Part shown: positions 5,088 through 14,253 of the stretch, in pieces
Layout: every line of letters begins with the position of its first letter
Numbering within the stretch: the stretch's first letter is position 1
From: an uncultured bacterium
GTDB lineage: Bacteria; Cyanobacteriota; Vampirovibrionia; Gastranaerophilales; Gastranaerophilaceae
NCBI GenBank assembly: GCA_947365485.1
Contig: CANAXK010000003.1
Coordinates: 1 to 23,477, forward strand
DNA: 23,477 bases
Reading direction: 5' to 3'
Program-made: the position numbers and the translations under genes
Notes under the pieces: model-generated
Told to the model about the DNA's origin: nothing
The model's database searches: none
The model's input: only the letters and a program-made list of their open reading frames with translations

Positions 5088-6521
5088 CTATATATTATAC
5101 GCAATAAACCTGCAAAGCTCAATCAACTTTTCCGGATAAACCCCGATTAAAACAGTCGCGATTGCAGCTATAACAAGCACAAACTTCTGCGAAAACACCG
5201 GATTCAAAACCGCAACTTCTGTGTTCTTGTCACACTCCTCAAACATCGGGAGCAGAATTTTTAAATAGTAATACAGAGCAACAACCGTAAGCATTAAAAG
5301 CGCAAGCAGGAACGGCACAAAAATCAGCCCGGAATTTGCAATCGCCGTAAACAAATAAATCTTTGCAATAAACCCTGATGTAATCGGAATCCCCGCAAGC
5401 CCGATTATCACAACAGCGTAAGCCGCGACAAGCCCGTGGTTTTTGTGGAACATTCCCTTGAAACTCTTGACTCCCATCGGATTCCTGTCTCCGTACATGT
5501 TCAGAAACGCGAATGCTGCAATGTTCATCAAAACATAGCAAATCAGGTAAAAGATTACGGTGGAGAGGTTGTAAACAGAAACAAGACATGCAGCAAGAAG
5601 CACGTAGGAAGAGTTTGCAGAAGCAGAGCAGGCAAGAATTACCTTTACGTTGTCCTCTCTGATTGCGTAAGTATTTGCCCAGAGCGCTGTTACCAAACTC
5701 ATTATCGCAACCGCAAAAGTCAACTCGAATGTGCTGCTGAGCGGAAAAACAAGCAGGCGACATAGGATTCCGAACATCGCAAGCTTTGGTATGGTTGACA
5801 AAAACGCCAGAACCGATGTTTCTGTGCCCTTGTAAACATCAATTATCCAGTTTGCAAACGGAAATACCGCAAGCTTTGCAATCAATCCCAGTACAATTAA
5901 GATTGACGAGATTGAATACATGATTGAAGGCTCCTGTGAGCTTACAATTTCGTATATCTCGGAAATGTTTATTGAGCCCGTGATTCCGTAGAGGTAAGAT
6001 ACACCAAACAGAAACACGCCGGTCGCAACCGCTGATGTTATCAGATACTTGAAGCTTGCTTCTTTTGAATAGTACCCTTTTGAAGCCGCTATCAGGAAGT
6101 AGGTTGAGAAGCTAAGGATTTCTATTGAGACAAAAAGCGTCAGAAAATCGTTTGCCGATACCATGTTCATCGCACCGAAAATCGCACTCAGGAGTATTGC
6201 ATGGAAAGTGTATGCGCTCTGCTTAATCGTTTTTACGATTCCACGTGATAAAAGCGCCACAAGGAACCCGCAAACAAGGATTACAAAATCAAAAAGCAGG
6301 GTGTAGCTGTCAGACATGATTGTGTTTTTGAACCCGAAATACTGGGGCTCTGTCTGAACAGTGCTTAGAAGCACAATGCTTAGAGCAATTCCGATTATGG
6401 AAACGAGCCTTGCGTATCTGTAAAACCTCGGTGACAAGAACATGGAAAGCACAAGCTGGAGAATTATGAACCCTGCAAGACACATTTGCGGAAGTAAGAT
6501 ATTAAAAATGTCATTCAACAT
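5088..6521 (-). CDS. nuoN: NADH-quinone oxidoreductase-like subunit N (antiporter-like)
   Basis: A 477-residue, roughly 14-helix membrane protein of the Mrp antiporter-like type and one of three proton-pumping units of complex I. Glu134 (VSIEILSFSTYFLI) in helix 5, Lys216 (LIAKLAVFPFANW) in the broken helix 7 and Lys246 (FLSTIPKLAMF) match the conserved charged residues of the proton path. 'FPFANW' and 'GTETSV' replace the more common 'F.P.FHMW' and 'GAPTPV' forms, so this is a divergent NuoN. The ATG at 6521 has only a modest GAAAGG ribosome site. It is the last gene of the operon and is separated from nuoM by 65 bases that hold a REP-like repeat. Confidence 0.93.
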   Translation of the reverse strand: MLNDIFNILLPQMCLAGFIILQLVLSMFLSPRFYRYARLVSIIGIALSIVLLSTVQTEPQYFGFKNTIMSDSYTLLFDFVILVCGFLVALLSRGIVKTIKQSAYTFHAILLSAIFGAMNMVSANDFLTLFVSIEILSFSTYFLIAASKGYYSKEASFKYLITSAVATGVFLFGVSYLYGITGSINISEIYEIVSSQEPSIMYSISSILIVLGLIAKLAVFPFANWIIDVYKGTETSVLAFLSTIPKLAMFGILCRLLVFPLSSTFELTFAVAIMSLVTALWANTYAIREDNVKVILACSASANSSYVLLAACLVSVYNLSTVIFYLICYVLMNIAAFAFLNMYGDRNPMGVKSFKGMFHKNHGLVAAYAVVIIGLAGIPITSGFIAKIYLFTAIANSGLIFVPFLLALLMLTVVALYYYLKILLPMFEECDKNTEVAVLNPVFSQKFVLVIAAIATVLIGVYPEKLIELCRFIAYNI

Positions 6522-6540
6522 TGTAAAAACCTTTCCGGGC

Positions 6541-6589
6541 GGGTTGACCCCTCACCCTTTAATTCCCTCTCCCCAAGGAGAGGGTGTTA
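6541..6589. repeat. REP-like intergenic inverted repeat between nuoM and nuoN
   Basis: A CT-rich stretch (ACCCCTCACCC, then CCCTCTCC-CCAA-GGAGAGGG at 6565-6584) forms a perfect 8-bp stem with a 4-base loop and ends two bases from the nuoM stop. The 'CCCTCACCCT...CCCTCTCCC' wording is that of interspersed palindromic elements scattered through many bacterial genomes. It could stabilise the upstream mRNA or lower nuoN expression. Confidence 0.6.
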
Positions 6590-8086
6590 AGAGAACATTC
6601 CGAGTATCGTATCCGGGAATATTCCGAAAATTACCAACCCTGCAAGGATTGACGCCAGCACGAGAAATTCATGTACCGAAATGTCGTTTGCTTTTTCAAA
6701 CTCCGGATTGAGCCCGCCGAAAAATCCCTGATGCAGGAATTTCAACATGTAGCACGAACTCAAAATCAGAAGCGGAAGCGAGAACACTGACACGTACTTG
6801 ATAACATCGGACAAATCAGAGTTCAGAGCCCCAATCATTGTGAGAATCTCACTCACAAACGGCGCAAACAACGGAATCCCGATTGACGCCAGCACAATAA
6901 GCACGCTGAACCCGAACAGTCGCGGCATTACAGCTGCAATTCCGCCTAACGAATTAATATCACGGGTTTTGCACCTGATATAAACAATCCCCGCAATCAT
7001 AAACAGCCCGCAGGTGATAAGCGCATGCGCAACCATGTGGAACACAGAGGCCGAAAGCCCTATCTGGTTGTAAGCGCACAGACCGAGCAGGATTAGACCC
7101 ATGTTGGAGATACTTGAGTAAGCCACAATCCTTTTAATGTCTGTTTGAGAATAGGCAACAAAAGCTGTGTAGATTATGTTAACGAGCGCAAGAATCCCGA
7201 GTGTCGGCGCGATTGCCATAAAGGATTCCGGCATGGTCTGCCAGTTGAACCTGTAAATCCCGTAGGCTCCTGTTTTTAGAAGCACACCTGCAAGAATCAT
7301 GCTCACAGGAGTCGGCGCGTTTGTGTGCGCGTCTGGAAGCCATGTGTGGAGCGGAATTATCGGGAGTTTTACAGCAAACCCGATAACGAGGCAGATTGCA
7401 ATCAGTATCTGGATTCCAAACGGGATTGTGGAATCGATTATGTCTGAAAAACTCGCTGAGAGGATTCCGTTAGAAGTGAAGTTGTAGTAATGGAGCAGCA
7501 GGATTCCGAGCAGCATGAACATGCTTCCAAAGAATGTGAACAAAACAAATTTTACAGCCGAAGCCTTTGCATTCTGCGCGTTTTCATACAAAGAATCCTC
7601 TGTTTCTTTCCACTTTGCACCAATCAGGAAGTAAGCAGGAATCAACTCCAGCTCCCAGAACATGAAGAACACGAACATGTCACCAGCCGTGAAGATTCCA
7701 AGAATCGCGCTCATAAGAAGCAGAAGCATTGAGTAGTAGAACTTGTGGTTCTTTCTTATGTTGAGTTTGCTTGCAAAAGAGGCAAGCAGGAATACAAACG
7801 AGGTCAAAACCGTCAGAATCATTGATACCGCATCAATCTTGAAAACAAATTTCACGCCAAGTGACTGAATCCAGTCAAGCCCGAAAAAATGGATTTCACT
7901 GACATAAGGATTTGCCGGGTCAAAGCAGGCGAGCATCAAGATTGAGTAAAGAAAATGGAACAGACACACGCCTTTAGTAAACCGCCTTACGACGATTTCG
8001 TTTGCGGTAAACAAAGGTGACATCACAAGCAGCGAGACTGCAAGCGGCATAAATATTAAAAACGGTATTGATAACAAAATATCCAT
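6587..8086 (-). CDS. nuoM: NADH-quinone oxidoreductase-like subunit M (antiporter-like)
   Basis: A 499-residue membrane protein with the strong NuoM signatures FFMFWELELIPAYFLIG (Glu145, helix 5), FAVKLPIIPLHTWLPDAH (Lys240, His247) and PVSMILAGVLLKTGAYG (Lys271). These residues line a proton half-channel in the membrane arm of complex I. The length is typical of the family. The start at 8086 has an AAGGAGA site six bases away that lies within the end of nuoL. The 11 bases between the nuoL stop region and this start indicate co-translation with nuoL. Confidence 0.96.
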   Translation of the reverse strand: MDILLSIPFLIFMPLAVSLLVMSPLFTANEIVVRRFTKGVCLFHFLYSILMLACFDPANPYVSEIHFFGLDWIQSLGVKFVFKIDAVSMILTVLTSFVFLLASFASKLNIRKNHKFYYSMLLLLMSAILGIFTAGDMFVFFMFWELELIPAYFLIGAKWKETEDSLYENAQNAKASAVKFVLFTFFGSMFMLLGILLLHYYNFTSNGILSASFSDIIDSTIPFGIQILIAICLVIGFAVKLPIIPLHTWLPDAHTNAPTPVSMILAGVLLKTGAYGIYRFNWQTMPESFMAIAPTLGILALVNIIYTAFVAYSQTDIKRIVAYSSISNMGLILLGLCAYNQIGLSASVFHMVAHALITCGLFMIAGIVYIRCKTRDINSLGGIAAVMPRLFGFSVLIVLASIGIPLFAPFVSEILTMIGALNSDLSDVIKYVSVFSLPLLILSSCYMLKFLHQGFFGGLNPEFEKANDISVHEFLVLASILAGLVIFGIFPDTILGMFS

Positions 8087-8095
8087 ATCTCTCCT

Positions 8096-9937
8096 TTAAC
8101 TCAGTTGGCTTAAGACCAAAGTATAAGTAATTATAACAAAGCTTATAATAATTGTAATCAGAATAAATCCATACGCGTTGTAAGACTGCACATTCCTGCT
8201 CTGGAGCTTGAAATCCCATTCAGAAATCTTCTTTGCGCCGGAAGCTGTGAGACTAACACTCCTGTTCATGATGTTTTCTTCAACCCAACCGACAACCCTA
8301 ACCTTGAACTTCGCACAGGAGATGAGCGGCTTGTAGTTTGCAAAAATAATCACATCAACAAAACTGCAAACACTTGCAACTCTTTCGTAAACCGCAGGAA
8401 GTGTTTTGTAATAGAAATCCTCAACAAAACGAGGCGTCTTTGTAAACCTTGTGAGCAAACCCTTCCGGTATACAAAATACACGGCACCCCACGCCGCAAG
8501 CGCAGCCCAGAAAGGCTCTGCAACCTTGTAGGAGACCTCATGCTTTAGATAAAAATAGAACACGATGTTCATAACCAGCAACAAAACAGCCGGAATAAAC
8601 CGCGCCGGAGCGAAGGTTTTTACAAGCTCCCTGTCTTTCACCAGAAGCAGGGCAAGCCTTATTATGTAAAACGCCGTAAAGAACGCCACAAGGCAGAAAA
8701 TCACAGCAAGACTGGTTTGGCCTTCGAGCCCCGCAAAAATCAGCTCCTTTGCCACCATGCCGGAAAACAGGATTCCGGAAAGGCTAAGCGCGCCCACAAG
8801 GAAGGTTATAAAATTAGCGTAGGTTATTTTTTCGTCATCCTTAGGCAAGCACAGGAAGAGCATTGCCTTGATGAACGCATGTGCAACAAGGAAAATCACC
8901 GCTGCTTTTACGTTCAGAAACCCTAGCGCAAGAAACATCAGCCCGAGGTTTGCAGAAGTCGAGTATGCGAGCACTTTTTTAGGGTGGGTCTCGATACAGG
9001 CAAGGATTGAACACACAAGCGCTGTTACAAGCCCGATTGCGCCTGTGATTATGAGCAGGTTCTTCTCGAGCATAAACATCGGAAGCAGCCTGATTACCAG
9101 ATAAACCCCTGCAACCACCATTGTTGCCGAATGCAGAAGCGCGCTCACCGGAAGTTTTGCTTCCATTGCGTCTTGCAGCCAGATGTGGAATGGGAATTGC
9201 GCAGATTTTACAGCAGCACCCGCAATAAACAACAGCGAGATTAAGTAAAATTGTAAAGTTGATGTGTAGGCATAAAGCAGGGTCGAAATCGCGTTCATGT
9301 CTTCAAAATCAAGTGTGGTGAACGAAAAATTCCCCGCGTAGTTGTACATAAAATACGAAACAGCAAGAATCCCGCCCAGAAGCGCTGTATCTCCCACTCT
9401 GTTTACAAGAAAGACCCGTCTAGAGGCTTCGGATTTTTCGTTTTTCTTATACTCAAATCCGATAAGCAGGTAGGATACAACCCCCACAAGTTCCCAGAAT
9501 GCGTACATCTGAAACAGGTTAGGACTGAACAAAAGCCCTGCCATTGAGAAGTTGAAAAGGTTCAGAAGTGCAAAGAATCTGTATGATTTAGCTTCTGTTT
9601 TCATATAAGAAATCGAGTACGCCTGAACGCAAAAGCTCACAAGGAAGAGCACAAGCGCAATGATTAGCGACAATTTATCAATATGAAGTCCGAAGGACAG
9701 GATAAAATTGTTTATCTTAATAAACGGAAAGCTCTGCTCGATTGTAGGCGGCATCTTAATGAGGGTCGCTCCGCAAAGCAGAATTCCAAGAAAAGATGAC
9801 AAAAGTGTGAGCGCATAGATTATTTTTTTGTTTACATAAACAGAAAAAAACCGCCCGCCCATTATGATTAAGAAAATCCAGAACGGTAAGAGTAGTATTA
9901 AATATACGTTATCAAGTATCAAGTCTGTCATTATCAT
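8096..9937 (-). CDS. nuoL: NADH-quinone oxidoreductase-like subunit L (antiporter-like, with lateral helix)
   Basis: A 613-residue membrane protein, full NuoL length. Conserved proton-path residues are Glu149 (FWELVGVVSYLLIGF), Lys244 (AAVKSAQFPFHIWLQDAM) and His251. The extra C-terminal ~120 residues, ending in one last helix, fit the lateral helix that runs along the other antiporter subunits. The ATG at 9937 overlaps the nuoK stop (ATGA), and a second in-frame ATG at 9931 is also possible. The ribosome site is weak, so translation is probably coupled to nuoK. Confidence 0.96.
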   Translation of the reverse strand: MIMTDLILDNVYLILLLPFWIFLIIMGGRFFSVYVNKKIIYALTLLSSFLGILLCGATLIKMPPTIEQSFPFIKINNFILSFGLHIDKLSLIIALVLFLVSFCVQAYSISYMKTEAKSYRFFALLNLFNFSMAGLLFSPNLFQMYAFWELVGVVSYLLIGFEYKKNEKSEASRRVFLVNRVGDTALLGGILAVSYFMYNYAGNFSFTTLDFEDMNAISTLLYAYTSTLQFYLISLLFIAGAAVKSAQFPFHIWLQDAMEAKLPVSALLHSATMVVAGVYLVIRLLPMFMLEKNLLIITGAIGLVTALVCSILACIETHPKKVLAYSTSANLGLMFLALGFLNVKAAVIFLVAHAFIKAMLFLCLPKDDEKITYANFITFLVGALSLSGILFSGMVAKELIFAGLEGQTSLAVIFCLVAFFTAFYIIRLALLLVKDRELVKTFAPARFIPAVLLLVMNIVFYFYLKHEVSYKVAEPFWAALAAWGAVYFVYRKGLLTRFTKTPRFVEDFYYKTLPAVYERVASVCSFVDVIIFANYKPLISCAKFKVRVVGWVEENIMNRSVSLTASGAKKISEWDFKLQSRNVQSYNAYGFILITIIISFVIITYTLVLSQLS

Positions 9938-10242
9938 AACTCACTATATTTTTCTATATTGTCGCTCTCTTTTTTCTGGAACATCAGGTAGAAGATATAG
10001 AGCGCAACCGCAAGTTCAACCGCGCCGATTCCCACATAAAACAGCGCCATCACATACCCGTTAAAGTTTGCGTTATCGCAATATGAGGCGAAGGTCACGA
10101 AATTTATGTTAATCCCCGTGAGCATAAATTCTATTGAAATAAGCACCTTTATCACGTTTTTTGCAATCATTGAGCCCAGAATCCCCGCAAGGAAGAGCAC
10201 AAGCCCAAGCACAAGATAGTGATACATCGTAATTTCTGCCAT
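9934..10242 (-). CDS. nuoK: NADH-quinone oxidoreductase-like subunit K
   Basis: 102 residues and three membrane helices, the normal NuoK size. ISIEFMLTGININFV carries the conserved helix-2 glutamate, and GIGAVELAVALYIFYLM the second one in helix 3. The frame is open further upstream (to 10320), but those extra 26 residues are hydrophilic, overlap nuoJ and do not resemble NuoK. The ATG at 10242 overlaps the nuoJ stop as TAATG and is preceded by an AGGGGGG-like ribosome site within the end of nuoJ. NuoK helps transmit the quinone-reduction signal into the membrane arm. Confidence 0.95.
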   Translation of the reverse strand: MAEITMYHYLVLGLVLFLAGILGSMIAKNVIKVLISIEFMLTGININFVTFASYCDNANFNGYVMALFYVGIGAVELAVALYIFYLMFQKKESDNIEKYSEL

Positions 10243-10754
10243 TATGCCCCCCTCTTTTTGAAAATCGAAATCCCCGCAATCACGATTGTGAGCAGGAGTG
10301 ACACAAGCTCGAACGCCCAAACGTAGTTTACAAAAATCCCCTTTGAGAAAGCTGAAATGTTATCCATTGAGGTTGTTTGTGCTAATCCCATCAGATGGAA
10401 AGTATCCGGCATGATGGCAAGTGACATCATCATAAGGTAGACAAAAGCGAGCACAAAGATTCCGCCGAACAGCATTGTAAGATAAGGAAGCGTGAATCCT
10501 TTTCCTGCTTCGTGTTTTCCTTTTGTAAACATTATTGAGACGCCTATGATTACAGGCACAGCAAGCCCGTAGATTGCTGCCTGAATTATTGCGTTGTATT
10601 CAGAACCCAGAAGGTAGAAGATGAGCGCTGCACCAAAAAACACCACCACTGATGAGAGCAGTGAGTAAATCAGGTTTTTGAAACACAAGGCAAGCATGGT
10701 AAACACAAAAATTAGGCCAGTTGCCGAGTAGAAAATTATCGGATTAGTTATCAT
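10242..10754 (-). CDS. nuoJ: NADH-quinone oxidoreductase-like subunit J
   Basis: A 170-residue, five-helix membrane protein. The central segment GSEYNAIIQAAIYGLAVPVI corresponds to the conserved helix-3 region of NuoJ, where the pi-bulge forms. It is divergent, as usual for this subunit, but order and topology fix the identity. The ATG at 10754 has an excellent AAGGAGG site and overlaps the end of nuoI by 11 bases. Its stop overlaps the nuoK start by one base. Confidence 0.92.
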   Translation of the reverse strand: MITNPIIFYSATGLIFVFTMLALCFKNLIYSLLSSVVVFFGAALIFYLLGSEYNAIIQAAIYGLAVPVIIGVSIMFTKGKHEAGKGFTLPYLTMLFGGIFVLAFVYLMMMSLAIMPDTFHLMGLAQTTSMDNISAFSKGIFVNYVWAFELVSLLLTIVIAGISIFKKRGA

Positions 10755-11121
10755 CCGCGCCTCCTTTGAACTCCAGAGTCAGCTCATCCGGATTCTCTGT
10801 TGCAAGTTCGTACTCTTTTGTCATTGTGATTGCCTTTACAGGGCAGTAGTAAGCGCAGTTTCCGCAGAAAATACACTTCTTCAAATCGATTTTGTAGGAA
10901 ACGACTTTGCCTTCGGCGTTCTTTTCAAACTCTATCCCGCCAACCGGACACACATTTTTGCAAACCCCGCATCCGATGCAGTTTTTGACATCAAATTTCC
11001 CCCGAAAAGCGTCGTTCAGTATCCGCTCCTTTTCAGGGTAGTCAAGAGTTACAGGGCGCTTAAACAGGTGCTTGAAGACCGTCATCATACCTTCGAAGAT
11101 TGATTTTATCCCGTCCATCAT
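10744..11121 (-). CDS. nuoI: Complex I 2x[4Fe-4S] subunit I, short form
   Basis: Two CxxCxxCxxxCP motifs (Cys48/51/54/58 and Cys83/86/89/93) bind clusters N6a and N6b, which carry electrons towards NuoB. From the ATG at 11121 the protein is 125 residues (starting MMDGIKSIFEG), shorter than the ~160-180 of many NuoI. In length and sequence it leans towards the ferredoxin-like subunits of Fpo-type complexes and energy-converting hydrogenases. The frame is open to 11199 but those residues overlap nuoH. The AGGAGG at 11128-11133 supports the start at 11121 (or the adjacent ATG at 11118). In this complex, without NuoEFG, it would be the outermost iron-sulfur protein encoded here. Confidence 0.94.
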   Translation of the reverse strand: MMDGIKSIFEGMMTVFKHLFKRPVTLDYPEKERILNDAFRGKFDVKNCIGCGVCKNVCPVGGIEFEKNAEGKVVSYKIDLKKCIFCGNCAYYCPVKAITMTKEYELATENPDELTLEFKGGADDN

Positions 11122-12215
11122 AGCCCGCCTCCTAAAAGAAATTTGTACATAACCGCGATAAACAGGTTCAGGATTGAGAGCGGAAGCAAAATAACCCACG
11201 AGAATTTGAGCAGGTCAAAAGACGCGAGCCTCGGAAGCGTCGCCCTTATCCAGATTATTACAAAGATTAGTATAAACGATTTCAAAAACAGCCAGCATGC
11301 CTGCTCAAAATACAGCAGCACAGAGGCAAGCGGGGTGTTTCCAAACAAAACATTGCTCAAGTATGTTCCAAACGGTGACAAATACCCGCCAAAGAACAGA
11401 ATCGAGATGAACATGGCGTTTGCAAACATCATCGCGTACTCGCTCAGATAAAATATCGCAAACCTCATGCCGGAATACTCCGTATTAAACCCGCAAATCA
11501 ACTCGCTTTCAGCCTCCGGCAAATCAAAAGGGCAGCGGTTGAGTTCTGCAAGCACGCTTATAAACAGGATAAAGAACCCGAGAATACACGGGAACACAAA
11601 CCAGCCAAAGAGCCCGAATTTCGAGAACTGCGCGAGCGTGATTCCTGTAAGGTTCATTGAAGAAGCCAGAGCGATTATTGAGAGCACCACGAAAGTCATT
11701 GGAAGCTCGTAGCTCAAAACCTGCGCAATACACCTTGCTGCGCCAAAAAGCGAGTACTTGTTGTTGCTTGCCCAGCCTGCAAGAAAAACGCTCAAAACCG
11801 GAAACGCAGCAAGAATCAGATACAGGATTACATTCGTCTGCGTATTCACAAACGTAAACTCTGCGCTATAGGGAATTATTCCGAGCGCCAGAAACATCGG
11901 CACAAACGCAAGCACCGGCGCAAGGTTGAACAGAAATCTGTTTACCCCGTTTGGCGTAATATTCTCCTTGCACAGAAGCTTAAGCGCGTCTGCAAGAGTC
12001 TGCAAAACACCCCAGAACCCAACCCTGTTCGGGCCTTTTCTCTGGGTAAAAAACCCCAGAAGTTTTCTCTCTGCAAGCACGAGGAAGAGCACCACGACAA
12101 GCAGCGCTGCTGCGATTATGCAGAACGGAATAAAGTAGAAGGTTATATCCCCGAACAAGCGCGGGATATTGTGTTTTGCAAGAAATTCGATATACAAAAA
12201 GTAAAGGTAGTTCAC
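11118..12215 (-). CDS. nuoH: NADH-quinone oxidoreductase-like subunit H
   Basis: A 365-residue, eight-helix membrane subunit that forms the quinone chamber and the E-channel with NuoB and NuoD. Strong signatures are AERKLLGFFTQRKGPNRVG near residue 50 and NRCPFDLPEAESELICGFN, whose acidic loop is conserved. The start is GTG at 12215, sharing its G with the nuoD TAG (TAGTG), with GGAGG about ten bases upstream inside nuoD. nuoE, nuoF and nuoG normally lie between nuoD and nuoH; here the two genes overlap. Confidence 0.96.
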   Translation of the reverse strand: MNYLYFLYIEFLAKHNIPRLFGDITFYFIPFCIIAAALLVVVLFLVLAERKLLGFFTQRKGPNRVGFWGVLQTLADALKLLCKENITPNGVNRFLFNLAPVLAFVPMFLALGIIPYSAEFTFVNTQTNVILYLILAAFPVLSVFLAGWASNNKYSLFGAARCIAQVLSYELPMTFVVLSIIALASSMNLTGITLAQFSKFGLFGWFVFPCILGFFILFISVLAELNRCPFDLPEAESELICGFNTEYSGMRFAIFYLSEYAMMFANAMFISILFFGGYLSPFGTYLSNVLFGNTPLASVLLYFEQACWLFLKSFILIFVIIWIRATLPRLASFDLLKFSWVILLPLSILNLFIAVMYKFLLGGGL

Positions 12216-13300
12216 TACTTATCCACCTCCGGCAGAATTATGTCCAGAGACCCCGCAATCGCAATCGCGTCGTTGAGGTAAGTACCAACAAGAAGCTCCC
12301 TTAACAGGTTTACTGAGTAGTAAGAAGCCGTTCTCCACTTGAGTCTGTAAGGTTTATCTCCGCCCGTTGATTTGACGTAGCAGCACGCAAGCCCTCTCGG
12401 AGCCTCGATTTCCTGATAGTACTCGCCTTCCGGAAGTTTAAGTGTCAGAGGGTTAATGAGTTTTTGTTCCAACTTATCGGCTCTTTTCAGGTAAACAAGC
12501 GCCTGATGCACAATATTTATGCTCTCTCTCATCTCGAGAATACGAGCTTTGTACCGTGACCATGAGTCTTTGCCGTCGAGCACGATTGTTCTGAAATCGA
12601 ACCCTTTGTACAAAGAATCCTGATTTCTGTAGTCGTAATCCACCCCGCTTGCTCTCAAATTAGCGCCCGTAATCGCGTAGTTGAAAGCTGTTTCTGGCTC
12701 AAGTATACCTTTTTTTTCAGTTCTTGTGAGAAAAATCGGGTTTTCTGTGATAATTTTTTCGTAGTCGTCAATCCTTTCAGGCAGGATTGAGATAATTTCC
12801 TCGACTTCTTCGAGGTAATCAATATCCTTCCTCACCCCGCCAAAAACGAAGTAGTTGTACATCATCCTCTGGCCTGTGAGTCGTTCAAAGTACCTCAGAA
12901 TCATCTCGCGTTCTCTGAACGCATAGAAAAACGGTGACACCGCGCCCAAATCCATAAGAAACGCCCCGACCCAGAGAAGGTGGGAGGAGATTCTGTTGAG
13001 TTCCAGAAGCATCACCCTGATTGCGCGCACCTTATCCGGAAGCTCCACGTCAAGCGCTTTTTCAACTGTTCTGCACAGGAGTTCGGAATAGAAGAACCCT
13101 GCGAGGTAGTCGATTCTGTCAACAAGCGGCAGGTACTGGATATATGACATTTTTTCAGCCATTTTTTCCATCCCGCGATGCAGGTACCCCACATCCGGTT
13201 CGCATGAAATAATTTTTTCGCCCTCGAGTTCCAGAAGCAGCCTCAAAACCCCGTGAGTTGAAGGGTGCTGCGGGCCGAGGTTTAGTTTAAGGCTCGTCAT
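12215..13300 (-). CDS. nuoD: Complex I 49-kDa-type subunit D
   Basis: 361 residues, a stand-alone NuoD, not fused to NuoC. LGPQHPSTHGVLR (8-20) and the VGYLHRGMEK block (37-46, with Tyr39 and His41) build the quinone-binding pocket next to cluster N2 of NuoB. The fold is shared with the large subunit of [NiFe] hydrogenases, but the metal-binding cysteine pairs are absent, as expected for NuoD. The ATG at 13300 overlaps the nuoC stop by 14 bases. Confidence 0.97.
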   Translation of the reverse strand: MTSLKLNLGPQHPSTHGVLRLLLELEGEKIISCEPDVGYLHRGMEKMAEKMSYIQYLPLVDRIDYLAGFFYSELLCRTVEKALDVELPDKVRAIRVMLLELNRISSHLLWVGAFLMDLGAVSPFFYAFREREMILRYFERLTGQRMMYNYFVFGGVRKDIDYLEEVEEIISILPERIDDYEKIITENPIFLTRTEKKGILEPETAFNYAITGANLRASGVDYDYRNQDSLYKGFDFRTIVLDGKDSWSRYKARILEMRESINIVHQALVYLKRADKLEQKLINPLTLKLPEGEYYQEIEAPRGLACCYVKSTGGDKPYRLKWRTASYYSVNLLRELLVGTYLNDAIAIAGSLDIILPEVDK

Positions 13301-13715
13301 TCCACTTTACCCTTTCATCGTTTTGTACGTAGTCTTTTCTGAGCGGGTGGCCTTCCCAGGATTCCGGCATGTAAAGTCGTTTCAGGTTCTCGTTGCCTGT
13401 GAATTTCACTCCAAAGAGGTCGTAGATTTCGTTCTCGTCAGCCTGTGCTGATTTGAAAATGCTTGTTATACTCGGAGCCTCATCGATTACCGTAATCGAG
13501 ATGAATAGGTCTTCTTCATCGTCGACCGAGTAGAGGTGATAGATGAGTTCGATTCCCGATTCGCCGTTATCAACCGCGATGATTTCTTTGAGCAGGTTAT
13601 ACGGATACTCTTTTGAGATAAAGCTAATCACTTCAAGGAGTTTTGACTTGATAACGATTTTGTCGCCAACAAGTTCGCAGTCGCTAAAAACTCTTACAAA
13701 TTCATTCCAGTTCAT
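13287..13715 (-). CDS. nuoC: Complex I 30-kDa-type subunit C
   Basis: 142 residues, at the short end for Nuo[18 protein letters not shown] (92-108) and [13 protein letters not shown] (117-129) are the family signatures that contact NuoD and NuoB. It has no cofactor and is a peripheral-arm structural subunit. The ATG at 13715 has a GAGGTGA ribosome site in the end of nuoB and overlaps that gene by 14 bases. Confidence 0.94.
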   Translation of the reverse strand: MNWNEFVRVFSDCELVGDKIVIKSKLLEVISFISKEYPYNLLKEIIAVDNGESGIELIYHLYSVDDEEDLFISITVIDEAPSITSIFKSAQADENEIYDLFGVKFTGNENLKRLYMPESWEGHPLRKDYVQNDERVKWNDEP

Positions 13716-14253
13716 GGCTCACCTCATTATCATTAAGCTTAACAAGAATACCATGTTCTTCTACCAGTTTGGAAGTGTGCGAATCAACAAACTCTTTTCT
13801 TGTCAAAATCGATTCTTTCTTAATCTTTGTCTGCAATTTCCTAATCGCATCCAAAAGCGCTTCCGGTCTTGGAGGGCACATCGGAAGATAAATATCAACC
13901 GGTATAATCTTATCAATCCCATTCACCACGGAATAAGAAGTCTCTGCAAACATCCCGCCCCCGCAGGTGCATGCGCCCATCGCAATAACGTACTTCGGCT
14001 CCGGCATCTGCTGGTAAAGTCTCAAAAGCGCGGGTGCCATCTTATGCGTAATCGTTCCGGCGCAAATCAGGAGGTCTGCCTGTCTTGGAGAGCCTCTAAA
14101 GACTTCTGAGCCAAACCTTGCAATATCGTTATCAGAAGCAACTGTCTGCATCATCTCGATTCCGCAGCACGAGGTTGCAAAAGTCAGAGGCCAGAGGGAA
14201 TTTGCCCTGCTCCAGTTAAGAATATAATCAATAGAAGTCACGATTACACCCAT
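13702..14253 (-). CDS. nuoB: Complex I PSST-type subunit B, binds cluster N2
   Basis: 183 residues from the ATG at 14253. Adjacent Cys29-Cys30 ([11 protein letters not shown]), Cys95 (MGACTCGGG) and Cys126 ([13 protein letters not shown]) are the ligands of the [4Fe-4S] cluster N2, the last electron carrier before quinone. A GTG three codons upstream (14262) is in frame, but it lies within the GAGGTGG that serves as the Shine-Dalgarno. The ATG, which overlaps the nuoA stop (ATGA), is therefore the better start. Confidence 0.97.
   Translation of the reverse strand: MGVIVTSIDYILNWSRANSLWPLTFATSCCGIEMMQTVASDNDIARFGSEVFRGSPRQADLLICAGTITHKMAPALLRLYQQMPEPKYVIAMGACTCGGGMFAETSYSVVNGIDKIIPVDIYLPMCPPRPEALLDAIRKLQTKIKKESILTRKEFVDSHTSKLVEEHGILVKLNDNEVSHELE

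Noticed and set aside
10242..10320. N-terminal extension of nuoK to 10320
   Set aside because: The extra residues overlap nuoJ, are hydrophilic and not NuoK-like; the ATG at 10242 gives the usual 102 residues.
11122..11199. N-terminal extension of nuoI to 11199
   Set aside because: It lies inside the nuoH 3' end, and the AGGAGG at 11128-11133 clearly serves the ATG at 11121.
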